Positions 19,201 to 29,841 are shown, numbered from the stretch's first letter. The stretch: 64,000 nucleotides of DNA from Streptococcus urinalis 2285-97 (GCF_000188055.2 NZ_AEUZ02000001.1:248001-312000); one strand, 5' to 3'. Numbers and translations: made by a program. Notes: generated by a model not told the origin, from the sequence alone.

Positions 19201-19268
19201 AAGTCTATTTTTCTAATCTTTCTACTATTTAATGAAATAAATTAATATTAAAATAAGCGATAGTTGCT

Positions 19269-19297
19269 ATTATAATAGATAATAATAAGCTAGTCAA
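19269..19297 (-). promoter_or_regulatory. Promoter of brnQ
   Basis: On the minus strand TTGACT (19297-19292), 17 bases, TATAAT (19274-19269). The leader is about 60 bases with no riboswitch or T-box structure apparent. Confidence 0.75.
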
Positions 19298-19323
19298 TAG
19301 AATTTGTTTGAATTTTTTGAAAT

Positions 19324-19352
19324 TTGACATCTTTCTGAAAATGTTTTATTAT
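19324..19352 (+). promoter_or_regulatory. Promoter of sstT
   Basis: TTGACA (19324-19329), 17 bases, TATTAT (19347-19352). It diverges from the brnQ promoter just upstream. Confidence 0.75.
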
Positions 19353-19387
19353 AAAAAAATATAATTTTTGCCACAAAAGGATAATTT

Positions 19388-20602
19388 ATGAAACATTTTA
19401 TTAGTATTTGGAATCGAACTACACTCATAAAAAAAATTATGATTGGTGTTGTAATTGGGATTTTTTTAGCAGTTTTTTTGCCGAAAGTTACTTTAATTGG
19501 TCTTTTAGGGAAACTTTTTGTAGGTGGTTTAAAGGCTGTTGCTCCACTTCTGGTTTTTGCGCTCGTAGCTAATGCATTGTCCCAACATAAAGAAAATAGT
19601 AAAGTGAACATGAAAGGTGTCATTTTACTTTATTTAGTTGGTACTTTTCTTGCTGCTCTAGTTGCCGTTCTGGTCAATAACCTTCTACCATTAACTTTAA
19701 AATTAAATAGTATTCCAAAAACAGATTTAACCCCACCTAAAGGTGTCGCAGAAGTTTTTCAAAATTTATTAATGAATCTAGTTGATAATCCAATCAATGC
19801 ACTGGTCAATGCTAACTATATTGGTGTTCTTTTTTGGGCTCTTATTTTTGGTATGGCCTTAAGAACAAGTACGAAAAATACTAAGGAATTACTTCAAACG
19901 TCAGCAAATGTAACGTCTCAGGTTGTAAAGTGGATTATTGATTTAGCGCCGTTCGGTATTATGGGACTTGTTTTTACGACAATTTCTGAGAATGGTTTAA
20001 GTGTCATGAAGGATTATGGTTTTTTACTTTGTGTTCTTATTGGTACAATGCTATTTGTGGCCTTAGTTGTCAATCCTATAATAGTATTTATCATACTTAG
20101 GAAAAATCCTTATCCACTAGTTCTTCGCTGTCTTAAAGAATCAGGATTAACGGCATTTTTCACCAGAAGTTCAGCTGCCAATATCCCTGTGAATATGAAG
20201 CTTTGTCAAGATTTAGGAATTAATGAAGACTTGTATTCTGTTTCTATTCCCTTAGGTGCAACTATTAATATGGGAGGTGCAGCTATCACAATTAATGTCT
20301 TAACACTTGCGGCTGTAAATACTTTAGGAATCCAAGTTGATTTCATGACAGCTTTACTATTAAGCATTGTTGCAGCTGTCTCAGCTTGCGGCGCATCTGG
20401 AGTTGCAGGTGGGTCACTATTATTAATTCCCGTTGCCTGTAGTTTATTTGGCATTAATAACGATATTGCGATGCAAGTCGTTGGAGTTGGTTTCATTGTC
20501 GGTGTGGTTCAGGATTCCTGTGAAACAGCTTTAAATTCTTCTACAGATGTTCTCTTCACAGCTGTTGCTGATATGTCTACTTGGTCTAAAACCAAAAATT
20601 AA
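19388..20602 (+). CDS. sstT: Na+/serine-threonine symporter SstT
   Basis: 404 residues of the DAACS (glutamate transporter-like) family. The substrate and sodium site motifs are visible: [12 protein letters not shown] (serine-rich hairpin), [14 protein letters not shown] (NMxGxx motif) and [13 protein letters not shown]. It takes up serine and threonine with sodium. The length matches bacterial SstT. It is monocistronic, with its own promoter and terminator. Confidence 0.95.
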   Translation: MKHFISIWNRTTLIKKIMIGVVIGIFLAVFLPKVTLIGLLGKLFVGGLKAVAPLLVFALVANALSQHKENSKVNMKGVILLYLVGTFLAALVAVLVNNLLPLTLKLNSIPKTDLTPPKGVAEVFQNLLMNLVDNPINALVNANYIGVLFWALIFGMALRTSTKNTKELLQTSANVTSQVVKWIIDLAPFGIMGLVFTTISENGLSVMKDYGFLLCVLIGTMLFVALVVNPIIVFIILRKNPYPLVLRCLKESGLTAFFTRSSAANIPVNMKLCQDLGINEDLYSVSIPLGATINMGGAAITINVLTLAAVNTLGIQVDFMTALLLSIVAAVSACGASGVAGGSLLLIPVACSLFGINNDIAMQVVGVGFIVGVVQDSCETALNSSTDVLFTAVADMSTWSKTKN

Positions 20603-20625
20603 GGGTATTTCTATCCTTAATTTTT
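20594..20625 (+). terminator. Terminator after sstT
   Basis: AAAATTAAGG pairs with CCTTAATTTT, followed by T; the stem overlaps the sstT stop codon. Confidence 0.85.
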
Positions 20626-20626
20626 A

Positions 20627-20643
20627 TATAGTTGATAGCTATA
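20627..20643 (+). promoter_or_regulatory. Candidate MET-box before the SAM-hydrolase/ECF operon
   Basis: TATAGTTGATAGCTATA, an almost perfect inverted repeat, matches the recalled MET-box at 13 of 16 positions. Its centre lies about 66 bp before the start predicted from the extended -10 TGATAAAAT (20686-20694). It links the ECF operon to methionine control. Confidence 0.55.
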
Positions 20644-20685
20644 ACTAGTTAAATTTTCTATCTTATTTAATCTTTTTGTGGAGTA

Positions 20686-20694
20686 TGATAAAAT
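20686..20694 (+). promoter_or_regulatory. Extended -10 promoter of the SAM-hydrolase/ECF operon
   Basis: TGATAAAAT (TGn plus TAAAAT) without a good -35, consistent with a promoter that needs an activator. The first gene has an unusually G-rich ribosome site, AGGGGGG, eight or so bases before its ATG. Confidence 0.6.
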
Positions 20695-20728
20695 AGACTA
20701 TATTTTTATTGAACTCTAGGGGGGTATA

Positions 20729-21574
20729 ATGAGCAATAAATTACTCGTATTACAATCGGATTTTGGATTAGTTGATGGAGCGGTATCAGCAATGATTGGT
20801 GTAGCACTTCAAGAAGATCCAACACTAGTTGTCCATAATTTAACACATGATATTACACCATTTAATATCTTCGAAGGATCTTATCGTCTATTTCAAACAG
20901 TGAACTACTGGCCAGAAGAGACTACCTTTGTTTCAGTGGTCGATCCTGGTGTTGGTTCAAAACGTAAAAGTGTTGTTGCTTTAACGGAAAATAATCAATA
21001 TATTGTAACACCTGATAATGGAACCTTATCTTATATCAAAAAACACATTGGTATTAAAGCTATTCGTGGAATTTCTGAAGTGGAAAATCGTCGCAAAAAT
21101 ACAGAATTATCTTATACATTCCATGGCAGAGATGTCTATGCTTTTACTGGTGCCAAATTAGCTAGTGGTCATATCAGTTTTGAAGAAGTTGGACCAGAAT
21201 TGTCAGTTGAGGAAATTGTAGAGTTGCCTGTAGTTGAGACTCAAATCTCTGAAGATGATGTTAGAGGATCAATTGATATCTTAGATGTTCGCTTTGGTTC
21301 ACTTTGGACTTCTATTACAAGAGAAGAGTTTTACAGTTTAAAACCAGAATTTGGAGACCGTTTTGAAGTAACTATTTTCAATAACGACATGTTGGTATAC
21401 CAAAACCAAGTGACTTATGGGAAATCTTTTGCAGACGTTCGTATTGGTCAACCAATTTTGTATATTAACTCACTTTATCGTGTTGGTTTAGCTATTAACC
21501 AAGGAACATTTGCAAAAGCTTATAATGTTGGTGTAGGCTCTAACTGGCATATTGAGATAAAAGTTATTAAATAG
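20729..21574 (+). CDS. SAM hydroxide adenosyltransferase family protein (DUF62)
   Basis: 281 residues. The N-terminus [20 protein letters not shown] with the conserved Asp, then [10 protein letters not shown] and [10 protein letters not shown], place it in the SAM_HAT/chlorinase-fluorinase superfamily. Members studied so far split S-adenosylmethionine with water to adenosine and methionine; the halogenase-specific insertion is absent. It is the first gene of a four-gene operon with an ECF transporter, 11 bases before the S component. A role in recovering methionine from imported SAM or a related compound is inference, supported by the MET-box upstream. Confidence 0.9.
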   Translation: MSNKLLVLQSDFGLVDGAVSAMIGVALQEDPTLVVHNLTHDITPFNIFEGSYRLFQTVNYWPEETTFVSVVDPGVGSKRKSVVALTENNQYIVTPDNGTLSYIKKHIGIKAIRGISEVENRRKNTELSYTFHGRDVYAFTGAKLASGHISFEEVGPELSVEEIVELPVVETQISEDDVRGSIDILDVRFGSLWTSITREEFYSLKPEFGDRFEVTIFNNDMLVYQNQVTYGKSFADVRIGQPILYINSLYRVGLAINQGTFAKAYNVGVGSNWHIEIKVIK

Positions 21575-21585
21575 AGGAAAAGAAA

Positions 21586-22131
21586 ATGAAAAATAATTCA
21601 ATTAAAACTGTGGTTGCTATTGGTATCGGTGCAGCACTCTTTGTTATCATTGGAATGTTTATTCCGATTACTATTTTTACCAATACAACGATTTCTTTAC
21701 AATATGCAGTACAAGCTTTATTTGCTGTTTTATTTGGCCCAGTTGCGGGATTCTTTGTTGGCTTTATCGGACATATGTTAAAAGATATGCTAGCAGGTTA
21801 TGGTGTTTGGTGGTCTTGGGTACTTCCAAGTGGTTTAGTCGGTTTAGGTATTGGTTTCTTAAAATCGCGTCTTAAAGTTGAACGTGGTATTTTTACTAAA
21901 AAAGATATGATTACCTTTAATATTGTCCAAATTATCGTAAACGTTATTGCATGGGGTATTGTTGCGCCATTAGGTGATATATTAATTTACCACGAACCAG
22001 CTAGTAAAGTCTTTACTCAAGGGATCTTTGCAGGAATTGCAAATGCCTTTACTATTGGTATTGGTGGAACGATTCTATTAATTGTTTATGCCAAATCAAG
22101 AACTAAATCAGGAAGTTTGTCTAAAGATTAA
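21586..22131 (+). CDS. ECF transporter substrate-binding (S) component, UPF0397 family
   Basis: 181 residues, about six membrane helices. The first helix starts [18 protein letters not shown] and carries the AxxxA-type contact motif for EcfT. The segment [21 protein letters not shown] is typical of UPF0397. S components bind the vitamin or metabolite and dock on the shared energising module. The substrate of this family is not established; the operon partners point to methionine or SAM metabolism. AGAGGAAAAG precedes the ATG. Confidence 0.88.
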   Translation: MKNNSIKTVVAIGIGAALFVIIGMFIPITIFTNTTISLQYAVQALFAVLFGPVAGFFVGFIGHMLKDMLAGYGVWWSWVLPSGLVGLGIGFLKSRLKVERGIFTKKDMITFNIVQIIVNVIAWGIVAPLGDILIYHEPASKVFTQGIFAGIANAFTIGIGGTILLIVYAKSRTKSGSLSKD

Positions 22132-22155
22132 TTCTGACGCAATTGAAAGTATAAC

Positions 22156-23835
22156 ATGAATACATTTATTAGTTTTGAAGATTTTACATTTAAGTATGAT
22201 GCTCAAACAGAGCCGACTTTAAATCATATTAATTTAACCATAAATAAAGGTGAAAAAGTATTGATAGTTGGCCCATCTGGTAGTGGCAAATCAACATTGG
22301 GACAGTGTTTAAATGGCATCATTCCCAACACTTTTCATGGGGAACATTCTGGTTCTCTAAAAATAGAAGGAAAAGATGTTTTTGACTTATCAATTTATGA
22401 TAAGTCTCATTTGCTTTCTACAGTTTTACAAGATCCTGATGGTCAATTTATTGGTCTATCAGTTGCAGAAGATATTGCTTTTGCACTTGAAAATGATTGT
22501 ATGACTCATACTGAAATGATTAATAAGATTAATTATTGGTCAAAAAAGCTTGATTTAAGTGATTTCTTAGATCATAGACCAAAAGATTTGTCTGGAGGAC
22601 AAAAACAAAGAGTTAGTCTTGCTGGTGTCTTGGTTGATGAGAGCCCAATATTACTTTTTGATGAACCTTTAGCCAATCTTGACCCAAAATCAGGACAAGA
22701 TACCATTGATCTGATTGATCAGATTCATAAGGAATCAGGTGCAACAACGCTTATTATTGAGCACCGCCTTGAGGATGTTATTTACCGTCATGTTGATAAG
22801 ATAATACTCATTAATGATGGTAGAATATTGTTTGATGGGAGTCCCGATCACCTTTTAGCAACAGAATTACTAAATGCAAATGGTATTCGTGAGCCACTTT
22901 ATCTTACTACTTTAAAAGACTTAGGGTTTAATATTGCAAATGAGAAACACTTATCACAACTCAAAGCAATGCATTTAGAAAATATAGCATTTGTTAATGA
23001 TTTTGAGGATACTCAATCAATTGAGAAAACACCATTGCTAGAAGTTAAGAATCTCAATTTTTCTTATCAAGAAGAGACACCTATTTTGCAAAATATGAAT
23101 GTGACCATTAATCAAGGCGAGAAAATTTCAATTGTTGGTCAAAATGGAGCTGGTAAGTCAACTTTTGCTAAGGCACTCTGTCAATTCCTAAAAACAGATA
23201 GTCAAATGCTTTTTAAAGGACAAGATATATCTAATGACTCTATCAAAGAAAGAGCTGATAGAATTGGCTATGTTCTTCAAAATCCAAATCAAATGATCAG
23301 TCAAACAATGATTTTTGATGAAGTTGCAAAAGGACTTCGTCTTAGAGGAATTTCTGAAGCTGAAATTGAAAAAAAGGTTAATGAGACATTAAAAACATGT
23401 GGTCTTTATTCTTATCGTAAGTGGCCTGTTTCTGCTTTATCTTTTGGTCAGAAAAAGAGGGTGACTATTGCTTCTATTTTAGTTTTAGACCCAGAAATGA
23501 TTATTCTAGATGAGCCGACAGCAGGACAGGATAAAAAGAATTATACAGATATTATGAACTTCTTGGACGTCTTAAATCAAGAAGGGCATACAATAGTCAT
23601 GATAACACACGATATGCAATTGATGATGGAATACTCTGATAGGACGATAGTCATTAGTCATGGTCAAATCATCGCTGATGGAAAGCCAGAACAAATCTTG
23701 TCCAATGAATCATTATTAGAAGAAGCCTATCTCAAAAAGACAAGCTTGTTTGAACTTGCAACTAAATTATCTTGTGATCCTGTTGCTTTGACACATTATT
23801 ACATCACAAAAGAAAGGGAGAGACATGTCAGCTAA
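22156..23835 (+). CDS. ECF transporter duplicated ATP-binding protein
   Basis: 559 residues with two fused ABC ATPase domains, as in YkoD-type group I ECF systems. The first has Walker [10 protein letters not shown], signature LSGGQKQR and DEPLANLD. The second (from about residue 295) has GQNGAGKST, a changed signature ALSFGQKKR and DEPTAGQD. The fusion replaces the separate EcfA1 and EcfA2, so this is a dedicated module rather than one of the shared type. It overlaps the T component by 11 bases. Confidence 0.93.
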   Translation: MNTFISFEDFTFKYDAQTEPTLNHINLTINKGEKVLIVGPSGSGKSTLGQCLNGIIPNTFHGEHSGSLKIEGKDVFDLSIYDKSHLLSTVLQDPDGQFIGLSVAEDIAFALENDCMTHTEMINKINYWSKKLDLSDFLDHRPKDLSGGQKQRVSLAGVLVDESPILLFDEPLANLDPKSGQDTIDLIDQIHKESGATTLIIEHRLEDVIYRHVDKIILINDGRILFDGSPDHLLATELLNANGIREPLYLTTLKDLGFNIANEKHLSQLKAMHLENIAFVNDFEDTQSIEKTPLLEVKNLNFSYQEETPILQNMNVTINQGEKISIVGQNGAGKSTFAKALCQFLKTDSQMLFKGQDISNDSIKERADRIGYVLQNPNQMISQTMIFDEVAKGLRLRGISEAEIEKKVNETLKTCGLYSYRKWPVSALSFGQKKRVTIASILVLDPEMIILDEPTAGQDKKNYTDIMNFLDVLNQEGHTIVMITHDMQLMMEYSDRTIVISHGQIIADGKPEQILSNESLLEEAYLKKTSLFELATKLSCDPVALTHYYITKERERHVS

Positions 23836-24658
23836 TCGTTTAATTGGTTATCATGAAGGAAAAAGTTTCATGTATCACCTTTCTGGCGCCAGTAAATTAC
23901 TCTTTTTTATCTTGGTTTCTGTGGCCTGTATGACGACTTATGATACTCGGTTAATTATTTTTATTGGTCTATTATCTCTTTATCTCTTTAAGTTAGCTCA
24001 AATTCCTTGGAAAGCCATCTCATTTATCATCAAATTTGTTGCTTTTTTTGCTGTTTTAAATGTAATCATGGTTTATTTATTTGCACCTGCCTATGGTGAA
24101 TCAATTTATGGAGCAAAAACGGTCTTGTTATCTGGTTGGGGTAGGTTCACCATCACTTCACAGGAATTGTTCTATTTGCTAAATTTAGCTTTGAAATATT
24201 TTTCAACAGTACCGTTAGCAATATTATTTTTGATGACAACTGATCCAAGTCAGTTTGCTTCAAGTCTCAATCAAATTGGCGTACCATACAAAATAGCTTA
24301 CGCAGTAAGTTTGACACTACGCTATATTCCAGATGTACAAGAAGAATTTTATATGATTAGAACTTCTCAAGAAGCAAGAGGTTTAGAACTTTCTGATAAA
24401 GCAAAATTAATGGATCGTATAAAAGGAAATTTACAAATTATGACCCCATTAATTTTTAGTTCACTAGAAAGAATTGATGTGGTTTCAACAGCTATGGAAT
24501 TACGTCGTTTTGGCAAATACAAGAAACGCACATGGTATCGTTACCAATCATTTTCAAAGAATGACATGCTTACTATTGCATTGGCCATTGGTATTTTATT
24601 ATCCAGTTTTATCTTATTTATCATAAATGGTGGTCGTTTTTATAATCCATGGCAATAA
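23825..24658 (+). CDS. ECF transporter transmembrane (T) component
   Basis: 277 residues, several membrane helices plus the cytoplasmic coupling region. The two Ala-Arg-Gly-type coupling motifs are seen as SQEARGLEL and a modified [10 protein letters not shown], which connect to the two ATPases. It is last in the operon and overlaps the ATPase gene by 11 bases. A bidirectional terminator follows immediately. Confidence 0.92.
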   Translation: MSANRLIGYHEGKSFMYHLSGASKLLFFILVSVACMTTYDTRLIIFIGLLSLYLFKLAQIPWKAISFIIKFVAFFAVLNVIMVYLFAPAYGESIYGAKTVLLSGWGRFTITSQELFYLLNLALKYFSTVPLAILFLMTTDPSQFASSLNQIGVPYKIAYAVSLTLRYIPDVQEEFYMIRTSQEARGLELSDKAKLMDRIKGNLQIMTPLIFSSLERIDVVSTAMELRRFGKYKKRTWYRYQSFSKNDMLTIALAIGILLSSFILFIINGGRFYNPWQ

Positions 24659-24660
24659 AA

Positions 24661-24690
24661 AAAACAAGGTTAGCAGACCTTGTTTTTTTA
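24661..24690. terminator. Bidirectional terminator between the ECF operon and ktrA
   Basis: AAAACAAGGT pairs with ACCTTGTTTT around TAGCAG, flanked by A and T runs. The minus-strand end of ktrA overlaps it. Confidence 0.9.
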
Positions 24691-25359
24691 TTTTAAATAA
24701 CCTAAATAATCATATTTTTCAAAGGTATTTCCATTTGCTATTGCAACGAGAGAAGTACCGGTTTCGAATGGTTGACTTGGGATAACATTGGTATCTAATG
24801 CAGTGACCTTATCCTTTCGAATCCCAATAACATTAATATCGAATTTTTTACGAAGGTCTAGCTCGGCAGGTGTTTTGCCAATCCATTTTTCGGGAACAGA
24901 AAATTCAATCATGGCAATTCCATGTTCCATGTGAATGATATTTTCGATGCGATGCCTTAAAAGATTTGAGGCAACGGCTTTTCCAGAATCTCTTTCTGGC
25001 GTAATAACTTTTGTCGCTCCAATACCATAAAGCACTTCTTCGAAAGTTCTATTTTTAGCTTTTGCAATGATATTTCCGATTCCCAATTTTTTACAATTCA
25101 TAATAGCTAGTACAGAAGATTCTAGATTATTCCCTGTAGCAATAACGACAGTATCACATTGTTCGATACCAACACCTTCTAGAAAATCTCTATCAGCAAT
25201 GTCGCCAACAGCTGCTTTTGTGACATAGTCTGCCACTTCATGAACATGACTTTCTCTCATATCAAGTGCAATAACATCTTGATCAAATTTGCTAAGTTCT
25301 CGTGCTAGTGTACGACCAAAAATACCAAGGCCTAAAACACCAATTGTTTTACGTGACAT
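24688..25359 (-). CDS. ktrA: Potassium uptake regulatory protein KtrA (RCK domain)
   Basis: 223 residues. The N-terminal RCK Rossmann fold has VLGLGIFGRTLAREL (GxGxxG) and the Asp at the end of the second strand (IALDMRESHV). A C-terminal RCK_C domain (from about 140) follows, which in relatives binds c-di-AMP. KtrA forms an octameric ring that gates KtrB with ATP/ADP. The gene is 14 bases downstream of ktrB on the minus strand, with GAAAGGGA before the ATG. Confidence 0.94.
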   Translation of the reverse strand: MSRKTIGVLGLGIFGRTLARELSKFDQDVIALDMRESHVHEVADYVTKAAVGDIADRDFLEGVGIEQCDTVVIATGNNLESSVLAIMNCKKLGIGNIIAKAKNRTFEEVLYGIGATKVITPERDSGKAVASNLLRHRIENIIHMEHGIAMIEFSVPEKWIGKTPAELDLRKKFDINVIGIRKDKVTALDTNVIPSQPFETGTSLVAIANGNTFEKYDYLGYLK

Positions 25360-25373
25360 AATTTCCCTTTCTT

Positions 25374-26750
25374 TTATCCAACTGTAATATCATTGGTTGC
25401 ATAATGAATTGTTTTTTCTTTTCGTTGTAGAAGACTAAGCAAGACAGTGATTGGACCTACACGTCCAATGAACATTAAAGCAATAATGACAATTCTTCCT
25501 AATGAAGAAAGATGTGGAGTGAGATCCATTGAAACACCAACAGTTGCTATAGCTGAGATAGCTTCAAAAAGTAGTGCAATTGAATTATGATGAGGTTCAA
25601 AATAAAGTAATAATAGATATCCTGTAACCAAAGTGGCAAAGAAGAAAATCAGTACAGTCATCGTTTGCTTAATGGTTTTATTTGAAATAATACGTTTTCG
25701 ATAAGTGACTTCAGTTTGACCGGATAGTTCTGATTTAAATAATAAGTATGTTATAGCAATGGTAGTTACTTTGATACCGCCTGCAGTACCACCAGGTGCA
25801 CCACCAATAATCATCTGAATCATATACAAGATATTAGTGGGTTCTTTTGTATGAAGATATGATAATGTTGCAAACCCAGCAGTACGCATGGTTACTGTTT
25901 GAAAGAAGCTAATCATACCTTGTGCTAAAAATGAATAGTGACCAATAGTCTTTGGGTTATCTTTCTCTAAGAACCAAGTCAAAACGGTTCCTAGTAGTAA
26001 AATAATGCCAGTTGTTGATAGTACTAAACGTGATTGATTAGTCATACGTCGAAAACCTGAAAAACGGTATTTGGGTTTATCTATAAAGAATTTTTTGAGG
26101 CCATTGACAATCTCAAACCAAACAGCAAATCCTAAACCACCTGAAATAATACAAAATGCTACAGTAAAATTGATAACAGGATCTAAAACAAAACCTTTAA
26201 GACTACCAGTAACAAAATTATCAAAACCAGCATTACAAAAAGCAGAGATAGCAAGGAAGATACTATTAAAAATACCATGTCCTACACCAAAACGAGGTAT
26301 AAAATCAGTCATGATAACAAGTGCTGCTATAAATTCAACCGTAAAAGTAAATTTATAAACATAATAAAGATATCCTTGCAATCCATGACTATCCCCACGA
26401 TTAAGTGCTGATTGTAGAAGGCTGTGCTCTCTTAAATCCATTTTACGTTTTAGTGCAAAAGTACTGATAGCAATCAAGGTAACTAGTCCTAGACCACCAA
26501 TTTGCATTAAAAACATAGCAATTATTTGGCCAAAGCCATTATATACGTCACTTATAGAAACAACTGACAATCCCGTCACACAAACCATGGAAACAACATT
26601 AAAGAGGTGATCAAGATAAGTTGTCTGTGGTGCATCATGATAATGCGTAATTGGTAGAGAAAGTAAGATACTACCAACAATAATGACTATTGCAAAGCTA
26701 AATGTCAGCCTTTGTGTTACGGACCAAGAACGTCCAAAAAAGCGATTCAT
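25374..26750 (-). CDS. ktrB: Potassium/sodium uptake channel subunit KtrB
   Basis: 458 residues of the TrkH/KtrB family with four pseudo-repeats of a K+ channel unit. Selectivity-filter segments include VCVTGLS, SAFCNAGF, MRTAGF and AIATVGVS with the key glycines, and the gating loop GGAPGGTAGGIK lies in the third repeat. An ATG four codons upstream is in frame, but GGGAGGA lies between the two and is correctly spaced for the ATG at 26750, so that start is chosen. It forms an operon with ktrA. Confidence 0.94.
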   Translation of the reverse strand: MNRFFGRSWSVTQRLTFSFAIVIIVGSILLSLPITHYHDAPQTTYLDHLFNVVSMVCVTGLSVVSISDVYNGFGQIIAMFLMQIGGLGLVTLIAISTFALKRKMDLREHSLLQSALNRGDSHGLQGYLYYVYKFTFTVEFIAALVIMTDFIPRFGVGHGIFNSIFLAISAFCNAGFDNFVTGSLKGFVLDPVINFTVAFCIISGGLGFAVWFEIVNGLKKFFIDKPKYRFSGFRRMTNQSRLVLSTTGIILLLGTVLTWFLEKDNPKTIGHYSFLAQGMISFFQTVTMRTAGFATLSYLHTKEPTNILYMIQMIIGGAPGGTAGGIKVTTIAITYLLFKSELSGQTEVTYRKRIISNKTIKQTMTVLIFFFATLVTGYLLLLYFEPHHNSIALLFEAISAIATVGVSMDLTPHLSSLGRIVIIALMFIGRVGPITVLLSLLQRKEKTIHYATNDITVG

Positions 26751-26795
26751 AGTTCCTCCCATACTAAACTAAGAATATCTTAACAGAAATAATGT

Positions 26796-26823
26796 AAAAA
26801 AGCTAAATAAATCTAGCTTTTTT
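26796..26823 (-). terminator. Terminator between rsmG and ktrB
   Basis: AAAAAAGCTA pairs with TAGCTTTTTT around eight bases. It is symmetric, and on the minus strand it lies directly after the rsmG stop. Confidence 0.88.
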
Positions 26824-26832
26824 AAGTCTTTT

Positions 26833-27546
26833 TTAAAGTGGTTTTTTGTTAGGTATACCAGCTTTTCTTGGGTATTTTTTAGGTGTTTCTTTTTTCTTTT
26901 CAACAATAGTTAAATAACGGTCATCGCCATTTGGCAAATGATAATGTTGATTTTCAATAACTTTTGCAAAAAGAAAGGTTAATGCATTCTTGGCATCCTC
27001 TAATTCTTGATCAGCTGCAGATGCTTTTAGGGCTATTAATTGCCCATCTATCTTTAAAAAAGGTATGGTAAGTTCTGATAAAACTTGCATACGAGCAACT
27101 GCACGTGCTGTAACAATGTCAAATTTGGCTCTGAAGTCAGGGTTTTGGCCAAAATCTTCCGCTCGACCATGGTAAAAATGAACACCTTTTAAATCTAGTG
27201 TATCCGCTAAAAGATTTAAAAATTGGATACGCTTGTTGAGCGAGTCTATGATGGTAATGTCTAATTGAGGAAAAATAATTTTCATGGGAAGACTTGGGAA
27301 GCCAGCGCCAGCACCGATATCTAATATGCTAATCTTTTCATTTTTGAGATATCCTTGCAAAATAGGAGCAATTGAGTCATAGAAATGTTTCAAATAAACT
27401 TCGTTTTTTTCGGTAATGGTGGTTAAGTTAATTTTTTGATTCCATTCGACTAACAATTTAAAGTAAGTTTCAAATTGTTCTTTTTGTTTTTGAGATAAGA
27501 TAATACCGGCATTTTCTAATGCTAAGTAGAAGTCTTGTGGTGTCAT
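26833..27546 (-). CDS. rsmG: 16S rRNA (guanine527-N7)-methyltransferase
   Basis: 237 residues, previously GidB. The SAM site reads [14 protein letters not shown], then an acidic residue after the second strand (ITIIDS) and the RAVARM segment. It methylates G527 in the 530 loop of 16S rRNA; loss gives low-level streptomycin resistance in other bacteria. AGAGGAG precedes the ATG on the minus strand. The basic C-terminus ([21 protein letters not shown] region) is typical. Confidence 0.96.
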   Translation of the reverse strand: MTPQDFYLALENAGIILSQKQKEQFETYFKLLVEWNQKINLTTITEKNEVYLKHFYDSIAPILQGYLKNEKISILDIGAGAGFPSLPMKIIFPQLDITIIDSLNKRIQFLNLLADTLDLKGVHFYHGRAEDFGQNPDFRAKFDIVTARAVARMQVLSELTIPFLKIDGQLIALKASAADQELEDAKNALTFLFAKVIENQHYHLPNGDDRYLTIVEKKKETPKKYPRKAGIPNKKPL

Positions 27547-27676
27547 GTTTTCTCCTCTTTGTCTGAAGATTTCAGATTGTATCCTGTGATTATTAAGTTC
27601 TTTTATTCTATCACAAAATAGATAAGGATAAAATAAGCTTAACTTAAGGAATTTACTTTAAAATAACATTAGAAAT

Positions 27677-27685
27677 TGTTATAAT
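27677..27685 (+). promoter_or_regulatory. Extended -10 promoter of lemA-htpX
   Basis: TGTTATAAT, a perfect TGnTATAAT, about 26 bases before the lemA ATG. Confidence 0.75.
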
Positions 27686-27710
27686 AAAACAAAAATACAA
27701 GGAGATTAGT

Positions 27711-28268
27711 ATGTCTACAACATTTATCATTATTATTATCGTCATCGTGCTAGGAATTTGGCTTGCTGCCAGTTACAATAGCCTTGTCAAAAGCCGTATG
27801 CACACAAAAGAGTCGTGGAGTCAAATTGATGTTCAATTAAAGCGTCGTAATGATTTAATTCCAAATCTAATAGAAACCGTTAAAGGTTATGCTAATTATG
27901 AAGAAAAGACATTTGAAAAAATTGCTAAATTACGTTCACAAGTTGCAAGTGCCAATACACCAAATGAAGCAATGGAAGCATCAAATGCTCTTACAAAACA
28001 AGTAAATGGACTTCTAGCAGTAGCTGAAAATTATCCTGATTTAAAAGCAAATACGAATTTTATCAAATTACAAGAAGAATTGACAAACACTGAAAATAAA
28101 ATTTCTTATTCACGTCAATTGTTTAATTCTACAACTTCAGCTTACAATACAAAATTAGAAAGTTTTCCATCAAACATTGTCGGTAAATTATTTGGATTTA
28201 AACCAAGCCAATTTTTAGAAACACCAGAAAGTGAAAAGGAAGTTCCAAAAGTGGAATTTAACTTTTAA
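27711..28268 (+). CDS. lemA: LemA family protein
   Basis: 185 residues. An N-terminal membrane helix (about residues 4-22) is followed by a helical domain with the family block [21 protein letters not shown] and [12 protein letters not shown]. The function is unclear; LemA is commonly encoded next to the HtpX protease, as here (17-base gap). AAGGAGA precedes the ATG. Confidence 0.95.
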   Translation: MSTTFIIIIIVIVLGIWLAASYNSLVKSRMHTKESWSQIDVQLKRRNDLIPNLIETVKGYANYEEKTFEKIAKLRSQVASANTPNEAMEASNALTKQVNGLLAVAENYPDLKANTNFIKLQEELTNTENKISYSRQLFNSTTSAYNTKLESFPSNIVGKLFGFKPSQFLETPESEKEVPKVEFNF

Positions 28269-28285
28269 TTAAAAGAGGAAAGCCT

Positions 28286-29182
28286 GTGTTATATCAACAA
28301 ATTTCAAGTAATAAACGTAAAACAGTTGTTCTCATAGTTGTCTTTTTCTTTCTTTTATCTTTAATTGGCGCAGCAGCTGGCTACCTTTTGTTAAGAGATT
28401 CTCTGATTGGTATTTGCTTTGCCCTCATTATTGGTGCTATTTATGCGTTTAGCATGATTTTTCAATCAACTAACGTTGTCATGTCTATGAATAATGCGCG
28501 TGAAATCACAGAAGATGAAGCGCCACAGTTATATCATATTGTTGAAGATATGGCAATGGTAGCACAAATTCCCATGCCTAGAGTCTTTATCGTTGAAGAC
28601 CAATCGATGAATGCTTTTGCAACAGGTTCTAATCCCGAAAATGCAGCTGTGGCAGCAACGACTGGCTTACTAGCTGTAATGAATCGTGAAGAACTTGAAG
28701 GTGTAATTGGTCATGAAATATCACACATTAGGAATTATGATATTCAAATTTCCACTATAGCCGTCGCACTAGCAAGTGCTGTTACTTTGATTTCAAGTAT
28801 AGGTGGTCGTATGTTATGGTATGGTGGGGGTAGAAGAAGAGATGACGACAATGACAATGATAATGGTCTAGGTATTATCATTCTGATATTTTCTATTATT
28901 GCTATGATATTAGCACCATTAGCGGCGAGTTTGGTACAATTAGCCATTTCAAGACAAAGAGAGTATTTAGCAGATGCCAGTTCGGTTGAATTAACGAGAA
29001 ATCCACAAGGAATGATTAGTGCTTTGCAAAAATTAAAAGCTTCAAGTCCAATGGAACATTCTGTTGATGATGCTAGTGCAGCACTTTATATTAATGATCC
29101 CCAAAAAGAAGGTGGATTTAAGACACTCTTTTACACTCATCCTTCATTAGAAGATCGGATTGAAAGGCTAAGACAATCATAA
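28286..29182 (+). CDS. htpX: Membrane zinc metalloprotease HtpX
   Basis: 298 residues. Two N-terminal membrane helices are followed by the zinc site HEISH at about residues 143-147, with a distal Glu ligand in the [14 protein letters not shown] segment. Two more helices lie between them. HtpX degrades misfolded membrane proteins. The start is GTG at 28286, preceded by AGAGGAAA. It is the second gene of the lemA operon and is followed by a terminator. Confidence 0.95.
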   Translation: MLYQQISSNKRKTVVLIVVFFFLLSLIGAAAGYLLLRDSLIGICFALIIGAIYAFSMIFQSTNVVMSMNNAREITEDEAPQLYHIVEDMAMVAQIPMPRVFIVEDQSMNAFATGSNPENAAVAATTGLLAVMNREELEGVIGHEISHIRNYDIQISTIAVALASAVTLISSIGGRMLWYGGGRRRDDDNDNDNGLGIIILIFSIIAMILAPLAASLVQLAISRQREYLADASSVELTRNPQGMISALQKLKASSPMEHSVDDASAALYINDPQKEGGFKTLFYTHPSLEDRIERLRQS

Positions 29183-29207
29183 CTCTATCAACCATGATAG
29201 GGTTTTT
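29181..29207 (+). terminator. Terminator after htpX
   Basis: AACTCTATCA pairs with TGATAGGGTT (one G-U) around ACCA, followed by T. Confidence 0.85.
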
Positions 29208-29258
29208 CACATTCTTATAAATTGTAATCATTTTGACATACATTTATCGCTAAATTGT

Positions 29259-29267
29259 TGGTATAAT
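29259..29267 (+). promoter_or_regulatory. Extended -10 promoter of the DUF177 gene
   Basis: TGGTATAAT (TGn plus TATAAT). A TTGACA at 29233-29238 is 23 bases away, too far to pair with it. Confidence 0.65.
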
Positions 29268-29304
29268 TAGAAGATGCTTAATTAGAAAGTTATTAGGGGA
29301 AAAC

Positions 29305-29841
29305 ATGTTACTAATATCAGAAATCAAAAAACAAGCACAAGGGCTTTCATTTGACAATGTACTAGACGTTAAAGAAACACTATTAAAGCGTAATTCTGAG
29401 ATTCTAGATATTGAAAATGTTCGTGCCGTTGGGAGTGTTTCTTATGATAAAGGACTTTACATTCTAAATTATCAGTTGACATATACGATAACTCTAGCTT
29501 CAAGTCGCTCACTGGAGCCAGTAGCTTTAGAAGAAAATCAATTCATTAGTGAACTCTTTATGGAAGCAGATTGGGTTCAAGACACTTCTGAACTAGGAGA
29601 AGAAGAAGAATTTATTATTTTAATTGAAGATGATCGCATTCATTTAGAAGAAAGTGTTATTGACAATATTCTTTTGTCTATACCGATTCGTGTATTAACA
29701 AAAGATGAGGAAAAATCAGATCAGTTACCTTCTGGGAATGATTGGAATGTTATGACTGAGACTCAATATGAGCAAATGAAAAAAGAAAAACAAGTTGAAA
29801 ATAATCCTTTTAGTTCTTTAGATGGCTTATTTGATGAATAA
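29305..29841 (+). CDS. DUF177 (YceD-like) protein
   Basis: 178 residues, acidic. The family (YceD/DUF177) is needed for 23S rRNA accumulation in plants and E. coli and is usually next to rpmF. Here it is next to covR, the arrangement seen in other pyogenic streptococci. The typical Cys motif of some family members is absent. AGGGGAAA precedes the ATG. There is no obvious terminator before the covR promoter, so some read-through into covRS is possible. Confidence 0.8.
   Translation: MLLISEIKKQAQGLSFDNVLDVKETLLKRNSEILDIENVRAVGSVSYDKGLYILNYQLTYTITLASSRSLEPVALEENQFISELFMEADWVQDTSELGEEEEFIILIEDDRIHLEESVIDNILLSIPIRVLTKDEEKSDQLPSGNDWNVMTETQYEQMKKEKQVENNPFSSLDGLFDE

Noticed and set aside
19201..19268. 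T-box or other amino-acid riboswitch in the brnQ leader
   Set aside because: The leader is only about 60 bases and contains neither a T-box sequence nor a terminator hairpin.
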